Shown: positions 1 to 8,773 of the stretch, piece after piece | How positions within the stretch are numbered: position 1 is the stretch's first letter | How the letters are laid out: every line of letters begins with the position of its first letter | Assembly (NCBI RefSeq): GCF_900167405.1 | Contig: NZ_FUWO01000012.1 | Coordinates: 1 to 50,516, forward strand | Source of the DNA: Globicatella sulfidifaciens DSM 15739 | GTDB lineage: Bacteria > Bacillota > Bacilli > Lactobacillales > Aerococcaceae | DNA: 50,516 nt | Reading direction: 5' to 3' | The notes under the pieces: model-generated | What the model saw: only the letters and a program-made list of their open reading frames with translations | What the model was told of the DNA's origin: nothing | Database searches by the model: none | Position numbers and translations under genes: made by a program

Positions 1-61
1 TAATCCTCTACCTTTCTGTGTGTTTAGACTACTTACAGTATAGCAGAGGATTATCTTTTTT
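1..61 (+). terminator. possible terminator at window edge
   Basis: TAATCCTCT at 1-9 pairs with AGAGGATTA at 45-53, with a smaller CTGT/ACAG pairing inside, followed by a T-rich tail. It could end a plus-strand gene lying before the window. The loop is long, so this is tentative. Confidence 0.35.
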
Positions 62-310
62 GCTTTTAGCTGACCAACAGTTATTTTACACTAAGGTTCT
101 AAAATTAAGCACTTATATTATGAATTCTCCAAATTTATTATAATTCTTGGATAGTAAAATTAAGCTAGAAAATTAAATTGAGCAATCCAAACCAATTATA
201 ACTTCGTCAATTTTCTTACAAACGATGGCAGTATTCAGGAATATTAAGATCAGTATAAATATAATAAATCACGATAAATAATCAGTAAATTCATCATTCC
301 GATAATAATT

Positions 311-691
311 AGCGGTCGGAAATCAAATGATGTTCGCGTCGCAATGACTAACTGGTTCCAACATTTGACGAGAAATCTATTTAAATCCTTTACGTTTGAT
401 TGTGGCAAAGAATTTTATGATTGACAGGCCATTGCAAACATCAGTGACATCAACATTTGCTTTGCTGATCCCGGTTATCCGTCACAACGTGGTTTAAATG
501 AACACCCTAATGGACTTCTTCGAAGAGATAAGTTGTCAAAAGGAATGGACTTTACCGATATATCGCAAGAAACACTCAGCCAAACAGCTCATTTTCGCAA
601 TGAAATTCCACGAAAATCATTAGGTTATAAAACACCAATTGAAGTTTTTATCAATTTTTGTAAAAAACTTGGATTGATAGTCGATTTCTAA
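311..691 (+). pseudogene. IS30-family transposase remnant (C-terminal DDE part)
   Basis: The frame from 311 to the TAA at 689-691 reads as the catalytic C-terminal part of an IS30-family transposase. It shows FTFDCGKEF, then ADPGYPSQRGLNEHPNG-like text, then IPRKSLGYKTPIEVF near the end, all typical of the family. The protein lacks its N-terminal helix-turn-helix region, and the codon after FYD is TGA (422-424) where the family usually has Trp. It is therefore a truncated, nonsense-mutated relic. Clear terminal inverted repeats were not found. The flanks (61-310 and 692-911) are AT-rich and hold no gene I can support. Confidence 0.8.
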
Positions 692-911
692 CTTAGGCCA
701 GCCTTGTTTATAACTTTCGAACAACCTATTTAAATATCAATAAAACAAAAAGCAATCGTATTATGTGTTAGGTAAAAATTTCTAGCTGAATTTGACAATT
801 CAACAAAATTAAGCGATCCGTTTTCTTGATATATTCATGATGTATTTTTTCATTTACCTCTTATATGCACTGTTATATTAAGGTTTTAAAAAAGTACTTC
901 TTAAAATATGA

Positions 912-2219
912 TTAAAGTATTTCATTTGATAATAGCAACATTGAGTCTTTTAAAACCGGGTTGTGAATGGTTTTCCCGACTACAATAGAATTAGTTTTTT
1001 GAAATTCTTTTTCAAAATAATCATAATAGGTTCCTGGGGCTAAAATCCCCACCATGGCTAATAAATCCAAACCGCTGGCCCCAATCAATTGGTCGGCCAA
1101 CAACACACAATTCGTCCCTAAAACAAAATACGTTTTATAGCGAGAGCTTTTAAATTTAAAAGTTTCTACTTTATATTTTTGGGTCATTTTACCCAGATAA
1201 CTCGCTAATTGTGTGGATGAAGTAGGTACCCAGGCTTGAGTATTCTTTAAAATATCATTTAAATTCTTTTCAAACTCAACTTCTTGAGCAGCAGTTAATA
1301 CGACTCGATATTCAAATAGCGTTTTATTATCCTGTAAACAATAGTCGATATAATCTTGATCATCTAAGCTAAATAATACACCATCACCAATTGCACCTAA
1401 TAATCTCTCAGAGTCGATATCATAATTGCCATAGGCATAGACGCACCCTTTATAACTTAAATCAACATGCCCCATCTGATTAAAACCGTCTTCCCCCACA
1501 TGAATAAATACTTTCAAAACGGGCTGCCTATCAGTTTCCTTCAATTCTGGGCTGATCCACTCATTCATCGATAATTCCTCTTGAATAAAGTGATTAATCT
1601 TATCCAACATTTTTTTAGGTAAAAGGATTGTAAAAATAACCGGTAGCGGAACACGAATTCGCCGTTTTACTCTTGTTTTTGTTCGTTGAGAAAAATAATA
1701 GTCCCGAGCATCCATCAAGATTGTCAACCCAATGAAAACTAAATAAAAACCTAATCTAGCTACGACGCCGTCAACTGTCTCACTACTTTTTATCGCAATA
1801 CTGGCCACTCCCCAAATTAAAGTAATCACACTGGCCAAAAGAATGCTAACTCGTCCCGACACGCGATCACGCCTCAATAATAACCAACTAATAAATAGCG
1901 AAACCCCTATGAAAAGTTGATAATAACCGATAGCTTTTGATAAAAATGCTGGCCAACTTAATCGAAAAAAATAAATCAAAAAGGCAAGCACCCAATCACT
2001 CGCACCGGTAATTAATAAAACAAGCCTTTGTTCAAAATTGCGTTCACGCTTAGGCACAACTACTTTGACCAATCGGCCAATCCCGATGATAAGCAACACA
2101 CTAGAAAATAAAATTGAGATGTTCACCACAAATAATTGCTTTTCGATAATTAAAAAAAGCCCCACAATAATCCATAATAAACCGGATATAAGATAACTAT
2201 ATTTCTCAACTTGTTTCAC
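912..2219 (-). CDS. multi-pass membrane protein with C-terminal papain-like domain
   Basis: 435 aa. Residues 1-200 hold about six hydrophobic segments in a pattern like the HdeD/DUF308 membrane family (start SGLLWIIVGLFLIIE). Residues 230-420 form a soluble domain with GHVDL (His251) followed about 120 residues later by GTNC (Cys371). His before an NC-type Cys is the order seen in circularly permuted NlpC/P60-like (LRAT/YiiX-type) folds, so a thiol hydrolase or acyltransferase is possible. That is inference: no substrate can be named. It lies downstream of the AI-2E-family transporter on the same strand, separated by a structured 110-bp spacer, so co-transcription is uncertain. ATG start; the upstream GGGAGGGG provides a ribosome site. 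Confidence 0.6.
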   Translation of the reverse strand: MKQVEKYSYLISGLLWIIVGLFLIIEKQLFVVNISILFSSVLLIIGIGRLVKVVVPKRERNFEQRLVLLITGASDWVLAFLIYFFRLSWPAFLSKAIGYYQLFIGVSLFISWLLLRRDRVSGRVSILLASVITLIWGVASIAIKSSETVDGVVARLGFYLVFIGLTILMDARDYYFSQRTKTRVKRRIRVPLPVIFTILLPKKMLDKINHFIQEELSMNEWISPELKETDRQPVLKVFIHVGEDGFNQMGHVDLSYKGCVYAYGNYDIDSERLLGAIGDGVLFSLDDQDYIDYCLQDNKTLFEYRVVLTAAQEVEFEKNLNDILKNTQAWVPTSSTQLASYLGKMTQKYKVETFKFKSSRYKTYFVLGTNCVLLADQLIGASGLDLLAMVGILAPGTYYDYFEKEFQKTNSIVVGKTIHNPVLKDSMLLLSNEIL

Positions 2220-2253
2220 TTTAATCCCCTCCCTTAAAATTTTCCAAAATTAC

Positions 2254-2366
2254 AAAAAAGACTTTCACCATTGGTAAGATGCTTTTTGAATCGACAATAC
2301 TGCTGTAGTAACTTTTGCCAGTATTTGCTTTTCAGCTAGCTTATCACTTTGATGAAAGTCCTTTTT
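2254..2366 (-). other. structured intergenic element (long-stem hairpin, possible RNA)
   Basis: GACTTTCA at 2260-2267 pairs with TGAAAGTC at 2353-2360. The imperfect inverted repeat extends inward to GGTAAG / CTTATC, and an inner hairpin AATACTG (2296-2302) / CAGTATT (2319-2325) sits in the middle. T-runs follow the outer stem on both strands. It starts just after the stop of the transporter at 2379. It could be a branched bidirectional terminator, a small RNA, or a miniature inverted-repeat element. I know no named RNA family that fits. Confidence 0.4.
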
Positions 2367-2378
2367 ATTCTATATAGA

Positions 2379-3509
2379 TTAAGTCAGTGTTTGGTTTGCT
2401 AGTCGCTTACGTAAATCATCACGGAACAATTTATACAGCGCTGCTGCTATTGGGACCGCAACAAACATCCCGAATATATTCGCAATAGCACCCCCAATTG
2501 AAATAGCAACCAATACCCACATCGGAGGTAAACCAACCGAACCGCCTACTACACGAGGATAAATCAAATTCGATTCAACCTGTTGTAAGACAATAATGAA
2601 AATCACAAAGATAAAGGCTTGTGAAACCGATTGAGTTAAAATTAAAACCACCCCAATGATGGCGCCAATAAACGCCCCAACCAGCGGAATCAAAGAAGTA
2701 CTCCCTATCATAATACTCACCGTTGACGCATACGGTAATCTTAAAACTAACATGCCAACAAAACACAAACTACCTAATATTACCGCTTCGATTGTTTGAC
2801 TGACGATGAACCCTCTAAAAGATTGATTAAACACATCGATAGTCGCTTCTATCGTTTGATACCAATCCGGTACATACGCTTTTAATACATTGGTAAATTG
2901 AACCGATAGTTTATCCTTACTAATTAAAACATAAATAGAGAAAACAATACTCATAAACACATTAATAACTGTCGAGAATATACCAGTTGCTGATGTTAAG
3001 ATGCCTAACAGTAAATTGCCAATAGAGCTTAGAATTTGTTGCACATACCCGGTAATTGTTGAAACAATATCAACATTCCCACTCGTATCACCTTGGATTA
3101 AACCAATGATTTGTTTAATGATTCCATTATCTTCCATTGATTTAAAAATTTGTTGAATCGTTTTGGGATCAATTGAAAGTAATGATTGAACCGCTCGAAT
3201 TAACTCCGGAATGACAATCCCCAAAATGACGATAATAGCGATTGCAAAGGTCAAATAAGCTAACAACAGACTCAAATTCCGTTTCATTTTTAAGACTGGT
3301 TGAAATGATACAAAACGCGTTATCAAATTTTCATAACCATCCATTAGGATATTGACAATATAAGAAATCATCGCACCCACAAAAAATGGTTTTGAAGCAT
3401 CAAATACCGTCATTAATATTTCTTCAGCTACTCCCCAATAACGATACACAACATAAATAGAAGCTAAAATTAAGCCCCAAACTAAAACTTTCTGTCGATT
3501 GATTTTCAT
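2379..3509 (-). CDS. AI-2E family transporter (PerM/YdiK-like)
   Basis: 376 aa integral membrane protein with about eight hydrophobic segments. It has the conserved C-terminal block of the family: LIYPRVVGGSVGLPPMWVLVAISIGG, shown here only by key residues P, G-G-S-V-G-L and P-W, followed by a glycine-rich last helix pair and a basic tail. Members were named for autoinducer-2 export in TqsA, but most act as exporters or Na+/H+ exchangers with unknown substrates, so the specific cargo cannot be given. ATG start with AAGGAGTTATT upstream. It is preceded by the terminator of the M16 peptidase, so it probably has its own promoter between 3510 and 3599. Confidence 0.85.
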   Translation of the reverse strand: MKINRQKVLVWGLILASIYVVYRYWGVAEEILMTVFDASKPFFVGAMISYIVNILMDGYENLITRFVSFQPVLKMKRNLSLLLAYLTFAIAIIVILGIVIPELIRAVQSLLSIDPKTIQQIFKSMEDNGIIKQIIGLIQGDTSGNVDIVSTITGYVQQILSSIGNLLLGILTSATGIFSTVINVFMSIVFSIYVLISKDKLSVQFTNVLKAYVPDWYQTIEATIDVFNQSFRGFIVSQTIEAVILGSLCFVGMLVLRLPYASTVSIMIGSTSLIPLVGAFIGAIIGVVLILTQSVSQAFIFVIFIIVLQQVESNLIYPRVVGGSVGLPPMWVLVAISIGGAIANIFGMFVAVPIAAALYKLFRDDLRKRLANQTLT

Positions 3510-3599
3510 AATAACTCCTTCACTTGTCTTCTATTTCATTATAGCTAAAGATGTAAATAGTAAGCAAGTATGTTTCATTTAATTTTACAATCGCCCTAA

Positions 3600-3637
3600 T
3601 AAAAAAGAGTGGGCAAGAGAAAATTCACTTGCCACTC
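3600..3637 (-). terminator. Rho-independent terminator of the M16C peptidase gene
   Basis: Read on the minus strand, GAGTGGCAAG pairs with CTTGCCCACTC (one bulged base) and is followed by six T. The sequence GTGGGCAAG...CTTGCC is a short relative of the dispersed hairpin repeats seen elsewhere in the window. Confidence 0.8.
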
Positions 3638-3745
3638 CCAAAGAGCTCTCTATTAACTTACTTAATTTACTAGATGTGCTAAACAGTCACAAATCCTTCA
3701 AGCTTAATATAAAGCAAGTTGTTGACTATTCAATTTATTTAATCA

Positions 3746-6637
3746 TCAATATAATTCGTGAATAACATCAAACTGTTCTTTCACTGCTTCAATTTGTGCT
3801 TTATTACCAATCACCGCTATCGCAGGATTTTGTAATAAGGTTTGATAAGTTGCTCGTAAACGATGAAGTTTATCTACAGTAGTCGCTAATACCTCTTCTT
3901 TAATTTGTTTACGCTCAGCTTGATCGACACCAATATGATAATAAACAAATGCCATGTTCCCTTTGTCAGCTGCTGACATCGGTTGATTTAAATCACTCAT
4001 CGTACCAATCATGTACTTTAATAAATCCATCTCATTAATTTCCAACTGTTCAATAAAACGCGGAATATCATGATAAACATTAAGCGTTTGAGTAATATTA
4101 GGATCACGATAACTTGCTAATGTCAACGAACCATTACGTCTTAAATTATACATCGCTCCATAAGCGCCACCTTTTACACGAATATTATTCCATAAATAAT
4201 CATAACGCAAGGCTTTGCCTAATACATGGTATTCTCCTGATAACTTGAACGCTTCCGGTAAGACCGCTGCTAATCCAACATAATTAACATCTTGAGCTGT
4301 CACAAAGGCTTCTTTTTGTTGAATACCAGGTTGATACGTTTGTTTAGCTCCTATGGCTTCAGTTGGAAGGTCAGCGAATGTTGTTTCAATTTTATTAGCT
4401 AAATGAACTTTACGTTCTTCATCCCCAATATAAAAGACATTTAGACGTGTTTGATTGCCAATGCGACGGTATAAAGAAACTAATTTTTCTACAACTTGAT
4501 GAGCATTTTCAGATTTAAGTTGTTTCAAAATATCTTTCAAGAAACGGTATTGATCAATACCCCCTATTATTTCCGCTAATTTTGCTGTTGCATTCACTTG
4601 ACTTAAGGCACGCTGCGAAGCTAAAGCGTGGGCTTGATAATCAATTTTATTCTCAAAACCTGAAATCGCTCGCTGTACAATTTTAATAATTTCTTCAACA
4701 TCATCAAATTGTGTATGAAGGGTCAATTCATGCATTAACTCAATCAAATGATTATCCATCTCTTCTAAAGCTTTACCACGAACAACAAAATAAGCTTTAT
4801 TGTCGCCCTCTTGTTCATAAACTTGCACAGCACCACCCACACCACCGGTGTATAAATCAATTTTAGTTAATAATTCTTTACTTGAATAGTGTTTAGTTGG
4901 TAATTTACCTAATAAACGTGATAAAAGGTTTAACCAAATAAAATCATCTGCAGTAAAATCTTCAATATTGAACAATATATCTAAATAGTCAATCCCGGCG
5001 GTAAATTGTGGTGCATGATAGAACTGATTGCCATTAGATAAAGTCGCTACTTCTAAAGGATATTCTTCCGTTTCAGTCGTTAAATCCTCTTTAGCTAGAG
5101 CCGGTATCTTCGCTAAATCTTCAGCGGTATCGGGCGTACTTTGACGTTCAATTAAAGCTTGCGTAGTCGCTACTAATTCACTAATTTCAGCTTCAGATAA
5201 ACTTGCTTTATACGCTTGTAAGGATTCATGTAAAGCTTGTTCTTGTCTATCATTTAATCCTGGATCGGCTTTTAATGAAATGGTCGCGCGATGATCATTT
5301 TCTAATAAATAGATTTGAACCAGTTCTTCAAAATAACCATTTTCAAATTTTTCACGTAATACACTCAAGTAACGATCAAATTCTAAATTATCCATCGGAT
5401 TAAAATCATATAACCAGGTTTGGAATGCTGTCATCGCATATAAAACACCACGCGGATTACTTTCTGAGATAACTAACTCTTTTTGACGAAATGCGATTTG
5501 ATTTAAAGCCGCTTCAATTAATTCTTTTTCTACACCTTCGTCTACTACCTTTTGTAAAGCACTCATCACGATGTTTTCAAATTCTTTTAGTTTATCAACA
5601 GAGGTATATTTAGCGACAATATTAATCATGCTAAAATAGCCAATTTGATCACGATCAGCACTAATATCCCCAGCAATTCCCGCTTCTAATAAAGCTTTTT
5701 TTACAGGCGCTTGATTATTTCCAAATAACACATCCATCACGACATCTAAAGCAAAGCCTTCTAAAATATCTTCCGCTACATTCGAATGCCAAGCAAGAGC
5801 TAAATAATCTTTATCAGTCGGATCTTCACCATCAGTAATTGAATACGTTGTTTCAATATTAGCATTTTTGACAAAAGGTACATCAATGGCTAGGTCAACT
5901 TGTTCTGCGTCTCTACCTGCTCCTTCGAAATATTCTTCTAACATACTAAACGCTTTGTCATCATCTAAATCCCCATATAAAACCGTCATTGATTGACTTG
6001 GATGATAGTATTTTTGATGGAATTCAATAAACTCTTCTTGTGTTAATGAAGGAATGGCACTTGGCAAACCTCCTGACTCGTAAGCGTATAAAGTATTTGG
6101 ATATAAAGCTTTCACAATTTCAAAGTAAAGACGTTGCTCGGCTGAAGCCGTTGCACCTTTCATTTCATTGTAGACAACCCCTTTATAGATTAAATCATCT
6201 TCAGGTTTTTCTAAATGATAATGCCAACCTTCTTGTTGTAATATTTGATTATCGGTATATAATTTCGGTTGAAAAACAGCGTCTAAATAAACACTCATTA
6301 AATTTTCAAAATCTTGTTGATTCGTCGAAGCAATAGGATAGATGGTTTTATCTGAGAAGGTCATTGCATTAACAAAGGTGTTCAATGAACCTTTGATTAA
6401 TTCTACAAAAGGTTCTTTCGACGGATATTTTTTTGAGCCATTTAAAACCGAATGCTCTAAAATATGCGCAATCCCATTGTCATTATAAGGCGGTGTCTTA
6501 AACCCAATGGTAAATGCTCGGTTAGGGTCATCATTTTCAATACGTAATACTTGGGCTCCGGTTTCCTCATGTTGATACAATTTACCGGTTGATTGTATAT
6601 CAGTTAATGATCTTGTTTCTATTAATTTAAATGTCAT
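3746..6637 (-). CDS. M16C family zinc metallopeptidase (presequence-protease-like)
   Basis: 963 aa, the normal size for the single-chain M16C (PreP/Cym1) group. The inverted zinc motif HxxEH is at residues 58-62 (HILEH). The distal glutamate lies in the VYNEMKGA segment some 95 residues later, and the family block SLNTFVNAMTFSDKTIYP follows the zinc site. The second half is the catalytically inactive paired domain with the R/Y substrate-binding strip (GGAYGAM...GSLTLASYRDPN). These enzymes form a closed chamber and degrade short unfolded peptides; here a cytosolic peptide-clearing role is inferred. There is no signal peptide. ATG with GGAGCGAAAAGAG upstream. It is apparently monocistronic, ending at the terminator at 3600-3637. 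Confidence 0.92.
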   Translation of the reverse strand: MTFKLIETRSLTDIQSTGKLYQHEETGAQVLRIENDDPNRAFTIGFKTPPYNDNGIAHILEHSVLNGSKKYPSKEPFVELIKGSLNTFVNAMTFSDKTIYPIASTNQQDFENLMSVYLDAVFQPKLYTDNQILQQEGWHYHLEKPEDDLIYKGVVYNEMKGATASAEQRLYFEIVKALYPNTLYAYESGGLPSAIPSLTQEEFIEFHQKYYHPSQSMTVLYGDLDDDKAFSMLEEYFEGAGRDAEQVDLAIDVPFVKNANIETTYSITDGEDPTDKDYLALAWHSNVAEDILEGFALDVVMDVLFGNNQAPVKKALLEAGIAGDISADRDQIGYFSMINIVAKYTSVDKLKEFENIVMSALQKVVDEGVEKELIEAALNQIAFRQKELVISESNPRGVLYAMTAFQTWLYDFNPMDNLEFDRYLSVLREKFENGYFEELVQIYLLENDHRATISLKADPGLNDRQEQALHESLQAYKASLSEAEISELVATTQALIERQSTPDTAEDLAKIPALAKEDLTTETEEYPLEVATLSNGNQFYHAPQFTAGIDYLDILFNIEDFTADDFIWLNLLSRLLGKLPTKHYSSKELLTKIDLYTGGVGGAVQVYEQEGDNKAYFVVRGKALEEMDNHLIELMHELTLHTQFDDVEEIIKIVQRAISGFENKIDYQAHALASQRALSQVNATAKLAEIIGGIDQYRFLKDILKQLKSENAHQVVEKLVSLYRRIGNQTRLNVFYIGDEERKVHLANKIETTFADLPTEAIGAKQTYQPGIQQKEAFVTAQDVNYVGLAAVLPEAFKLSGEYHVLGKALRYDYLWNNIRVKGGAYGAMYNLRRNGSLTLASYRDPNITQTLNVYHDIPRFIEQLEINEMDLLKYMIGTMSDLNQPMSAADKGNMAFVYYHIGVDQAERKQIKEEVLATTVDKLHRLRATYQTLLQNPAIAVIGNKAQIEAVKEQFDVIHELY

Positions 6638-6713
6638 ATACTCTTTTCGCTCCTTTTATACTTACAGTCTATTGTAGCCTTTTCTGAATCTTTAGTAAAC
6701 TAATTTAGCTAGC

Positions 6714-6756
6714 AAAAAAGGTAGGATAATCAGTATAAAAACTCAATCATCCTACC
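6714..6756 (-). terminator. Rho-independent terminator of the LysM wall protein gene
   Basis: On the minus strand GGTAGGATGAT pairs with AT-ATCCTACC and is followed by TTTTTTGC. It lies directly behind the stop codon of the LysM protein gene at 6793. Confidence 0.8.
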
Positions 6757-6792
6757 AGATTTTATTAAAATTAATTTTTTAGGTAAATACGC

Positions 6793-7845
6793 TTAGTACC
6801 AACCATTTGCTTGCCAGAATGCTAATGCTGCTTCCCATGATCCGTAACGATTTAAGACATATTCATCCGCTACACGCTCTTGATTTTCACGTGAAAAATC
6901 ACCATTTAAGTATGATGCTGTTAATTGGTAACGTCCATAATAAGTTTGAGTTGGGTTCCAAATTTCATATTGTCCACCTGACTCACGCATGGCAATCCAC
7001 TCTTTAGCATCAGAGATAATACCACCATATTCGTTGTATTGGCCACCACTCGTTACAGGCGCTGTTGTTGTTTCTTCGACGACTGCTTCTGTTTCTTCTA
7101 CAACGGGTGCTGCGGTTGTTTCTTCAACAACTGCTTCGGTTTCTTCCACAACGGGCGCTGCGGTCGTTTCTTCAACTAACGCTTCTGTTTCTTCTACAAC
7201 GGGTGCTGCGGTTGTTTCTTCAACAACTGCTTCGGTTTCTTCCACAACGGGCGCTGCGGTTGTTTCTTCGACTAACGCTTCTGTCTCTTCTACAACGGGC
7301 GCTGCGGTTGTTTCTTCAACTAACGCTTCTGTCTCTTCTACAACGGGCGCTACAGTTGTTTCTTCAACAACTGCTTCTGTTGTTTCAACTGCCGGTGTTT
7401 CAACCCATTCAGGGGTTTCATCAACATAATAAGTTGGTTCTGTTGCTACGGTTTCTTCCACAACGGGTGCTTCAGTCACTTCAGCTACAACTTGTGTTTC
7501 TTCTACTAAATCATAAGTATAAGCTTGATCTGTTGCATTATCTACATAGGTTACTGTTTGGTTTGCATCATCAAAATATAATACAGATCCTGCTGTGATA
7601 AAGTCTGCATCCGCAATTGCATTAAAGTTTGCTAATTGATCAACTGAATGACCTGTTGCTTCAGCAATTGTACTTAAAGTGTCACCCCATTGGATAACAT
7701 ATAAGCCATCTTCATTATTTGCTAATGTTTCTTTTACTTGATTAACTGAACGATGTGTCCAAGTTTGTGCTCCTACTGTATTTAAGTTAAACGCTAAAGT
7801 CGATGCTAACATCGTCGCCGCAGCTATTCTTAATGATTTCTTCAT
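6793..7845 (-). CDS. secreted LysM protein with aggregation-promoting-factor-like C-terminal domain
   Basis: 350 aa. Residues 1-26 are a signal peptide (KKSLRIAAATMLASTLAF...VGA). Residues 48-92 are a LysM peptidoglycan-binding module (YVIQWGDTLSTIAEATG). Residues 157-264 are a Glu/Thr/Val/Ala stalk of near-identical 16-residue repeats. Residues 273-350 match the tail of lactobacillal aggregation promoting factors and related lysozyme-like wall proteins: KEWIAMRESGG with the catalytic-type Glu288, YYGRYQL, then RYGSWEAALAFWQANGWY. It is probably a wall-bound muralytic or aggregation factor; enzyme activity is inferred. ATG with AAAGGAG upstream. A perfect WalR-type box lies 178 bp upstream, fitting a cell-wall hydrolase under WalKR control. 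Confidence 0.9.
   Translation of the reverse strand: MKKSLRIAAATMLASTLAFNLNTVGAQTWTHRSVNQVKETLANNEDGLYVIQWGDTLSTIAEATGHSVDQLANFNAIADADFITAGSVLYFDDANQTVTYVDNATDQAYTYDLVEETQVVAEVTEAPVVEETVATEPTYYVDETPEWVETPAVETTEAVVEETTVAPVVEETEALVEETTAAPVVEETEALVEETTAAPVVEETEAVVEETTAAPVVEETEALVEETTAAPVVEETEAVVEETTAAPVVEETEAVVEETTTAPVTSGGQYNEYGGIISDAKEWIAMRESGGQYEIWNPTQTYYGRYQLTASYLNGDFSRENQERVADEYVLNRYGSWEAALAFWQANGWY
7054..7377 (-). repeat. 48-bp tandem coding repeat in the LysM protein
   Basis: About 6.75 units of 48 bp encode EA(V/L)VEETT(A/V/T)APVVEET. Neighbouring units differ at only a few bases, so copy number is likely to vary by slippage or recombination. The repeats form an acidic, Thr-rich spacer between the LysM module and the catalytic-type tail. 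Confidence 0.9.
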
Positions 7846-8022
7846 ATATAAATTCTCCTTTTATAGAAATTGGGCATTAAAATCCCAAAAATCTTATCAC
7901 AGTATTATTCTACAATAAGATTAGGAGAATATCAGGAAATAAGGCAAACTGTAAGCCATCTTTAACGTTACTGTCTGTTATTGTTATTGAAGTGTAATAA
8001 AAAACAGCTCATTTTGCCATTC

Positions 8023-8039
8023 TGTAATCATTCTGTAAC
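8023..8039 (+). promoter_or_regulatory. WalR (YycF) box upstream of the LysM protein gene
   Basis: TGTAAT-CATTC-TGTAAC matches the WalR consensus TGTWAH-N5-TGTWAH at every defined position. It lies in the 900-bp gene-free region between the LysM protein gene (start 7845) and the DUF1801 relic. WalR boxes work in either orientation near wall-hydrolase genes. The rest of 7862-8310 is AT-rich with no gene I can support. Confidence 0.5.
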
Positions 8040-8310
8040 ATTAAATCCACTTAAAATTTACAAACACCTTGAAATATGTCCTGAAAATAGCCTCAATTTT
8101 ACAAAACCCATGTTTTTATTGTCATATTTTTATTCATAAGTTTGACTAGCATGCACACAATTTGTTCGGTAATATCTTAAATTTCTACTGTGCTTTTTTT
8201 GTATTTGAATTGTCACCTCTTGGATACCTGTTCAAAACTGATACTTTTTTTACTTTTTTTCGAAAATTTTGGCGAAAATCAGTCCAAAAAATTTTATTTT
8301 TTGAAAATCG

Positions 8311-8343
8311 AAAAAACCCGTTCAAAATAAACAGGTTAACGGG
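8311..8343 (-). terminator. Rho-independent terminator
   Basis: On the minus strand CCCGTT (8338-8343) pairs with AACGGG (8317-8322), then TTTTTT (8311-8316). It follows the dead DUF1801 gene and probably ended a hydrolase-DUF1801 transcript. Confidence 0.65.
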
Positions 8344-8406
8344 ACTTTCTAATATCCCAGATTAGCTACTTACGACATTTTTACATCATGAGTGAAATAT
8401 AAACTT

Positions 8407-8756
8407 CTATTTTTGCTCGTTTAAAATTGAGCGACATCCAATGACAACGGCTGGTAACAATTCTTTCAACATCAAATCTACTTGATCCATTGGTACTTAT
8501 ATGGTGCCCTTAGAAGTTTTAAACTTTTTCAAATCTTCTTCAAATTGACCCATCGCTTTTCTCCCTGGTAAATTCCTAAATGATGTTTAAATGCAGCCAA
8601 ATGAATCAAGTTCTTTCCTTTCTGATATATTGACATTTCATAAGCGACGCGTCCTTCTCAATCTGGCACAGCTTCTAGTATCCTTTCACGATACTGCAAT
8701 AATTTTTGTCACGCTTCATCCGTTTATTGTTCAAAATATTGTTTAACTTCTGCCAT
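8407..8756 (-). pseudogene. DUF1801 / YdhG-like gene, inactivated
   Basis: From ATG at 8756 the frame reads MAEVKQYFEQ, stop, TDEA, stop, QKLLQYRERILEAVPD, stop, EGRVAYEMSIYQKGKNLIHLAAFKHHLGIYQG. After a frameshift it continues FEEDLKKFKTSKGTI, stop, VPMDQ, and ends at 8407. This is the full course of a DUF1801 protein (YdhG, iron-chaperone-like fold), whose intact members read roughly EYI..FP.....L..IR..I....P....I.Y.MP.F....L..FAA.K.HIG.Y. Four in-frame stops and one frameshift mean it is dead. It starts 18 bp after the end of the alpha/beta hydrolase gene on the same strand, so the two were probably an operon. Confidence 0.75.
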
Positions 8757-8773
8757 CATCTACTTCACTCATT

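Noticed and set aside
6989-7598. Long plus-strand reading frames opposite the LysM repeat region
   Set aside because: They are mirror images of the 48-bp repeat on the other strand, with Ser/Thr/Val- or Leu/Arg-only composition and no ribosome sites.
8162-8365. 67-aa plus-strand reading frame rich in Phe
   Set aside because: Poly-T driven composition, no ribosome site, and it ends over a minus-strand terminator hairpin.
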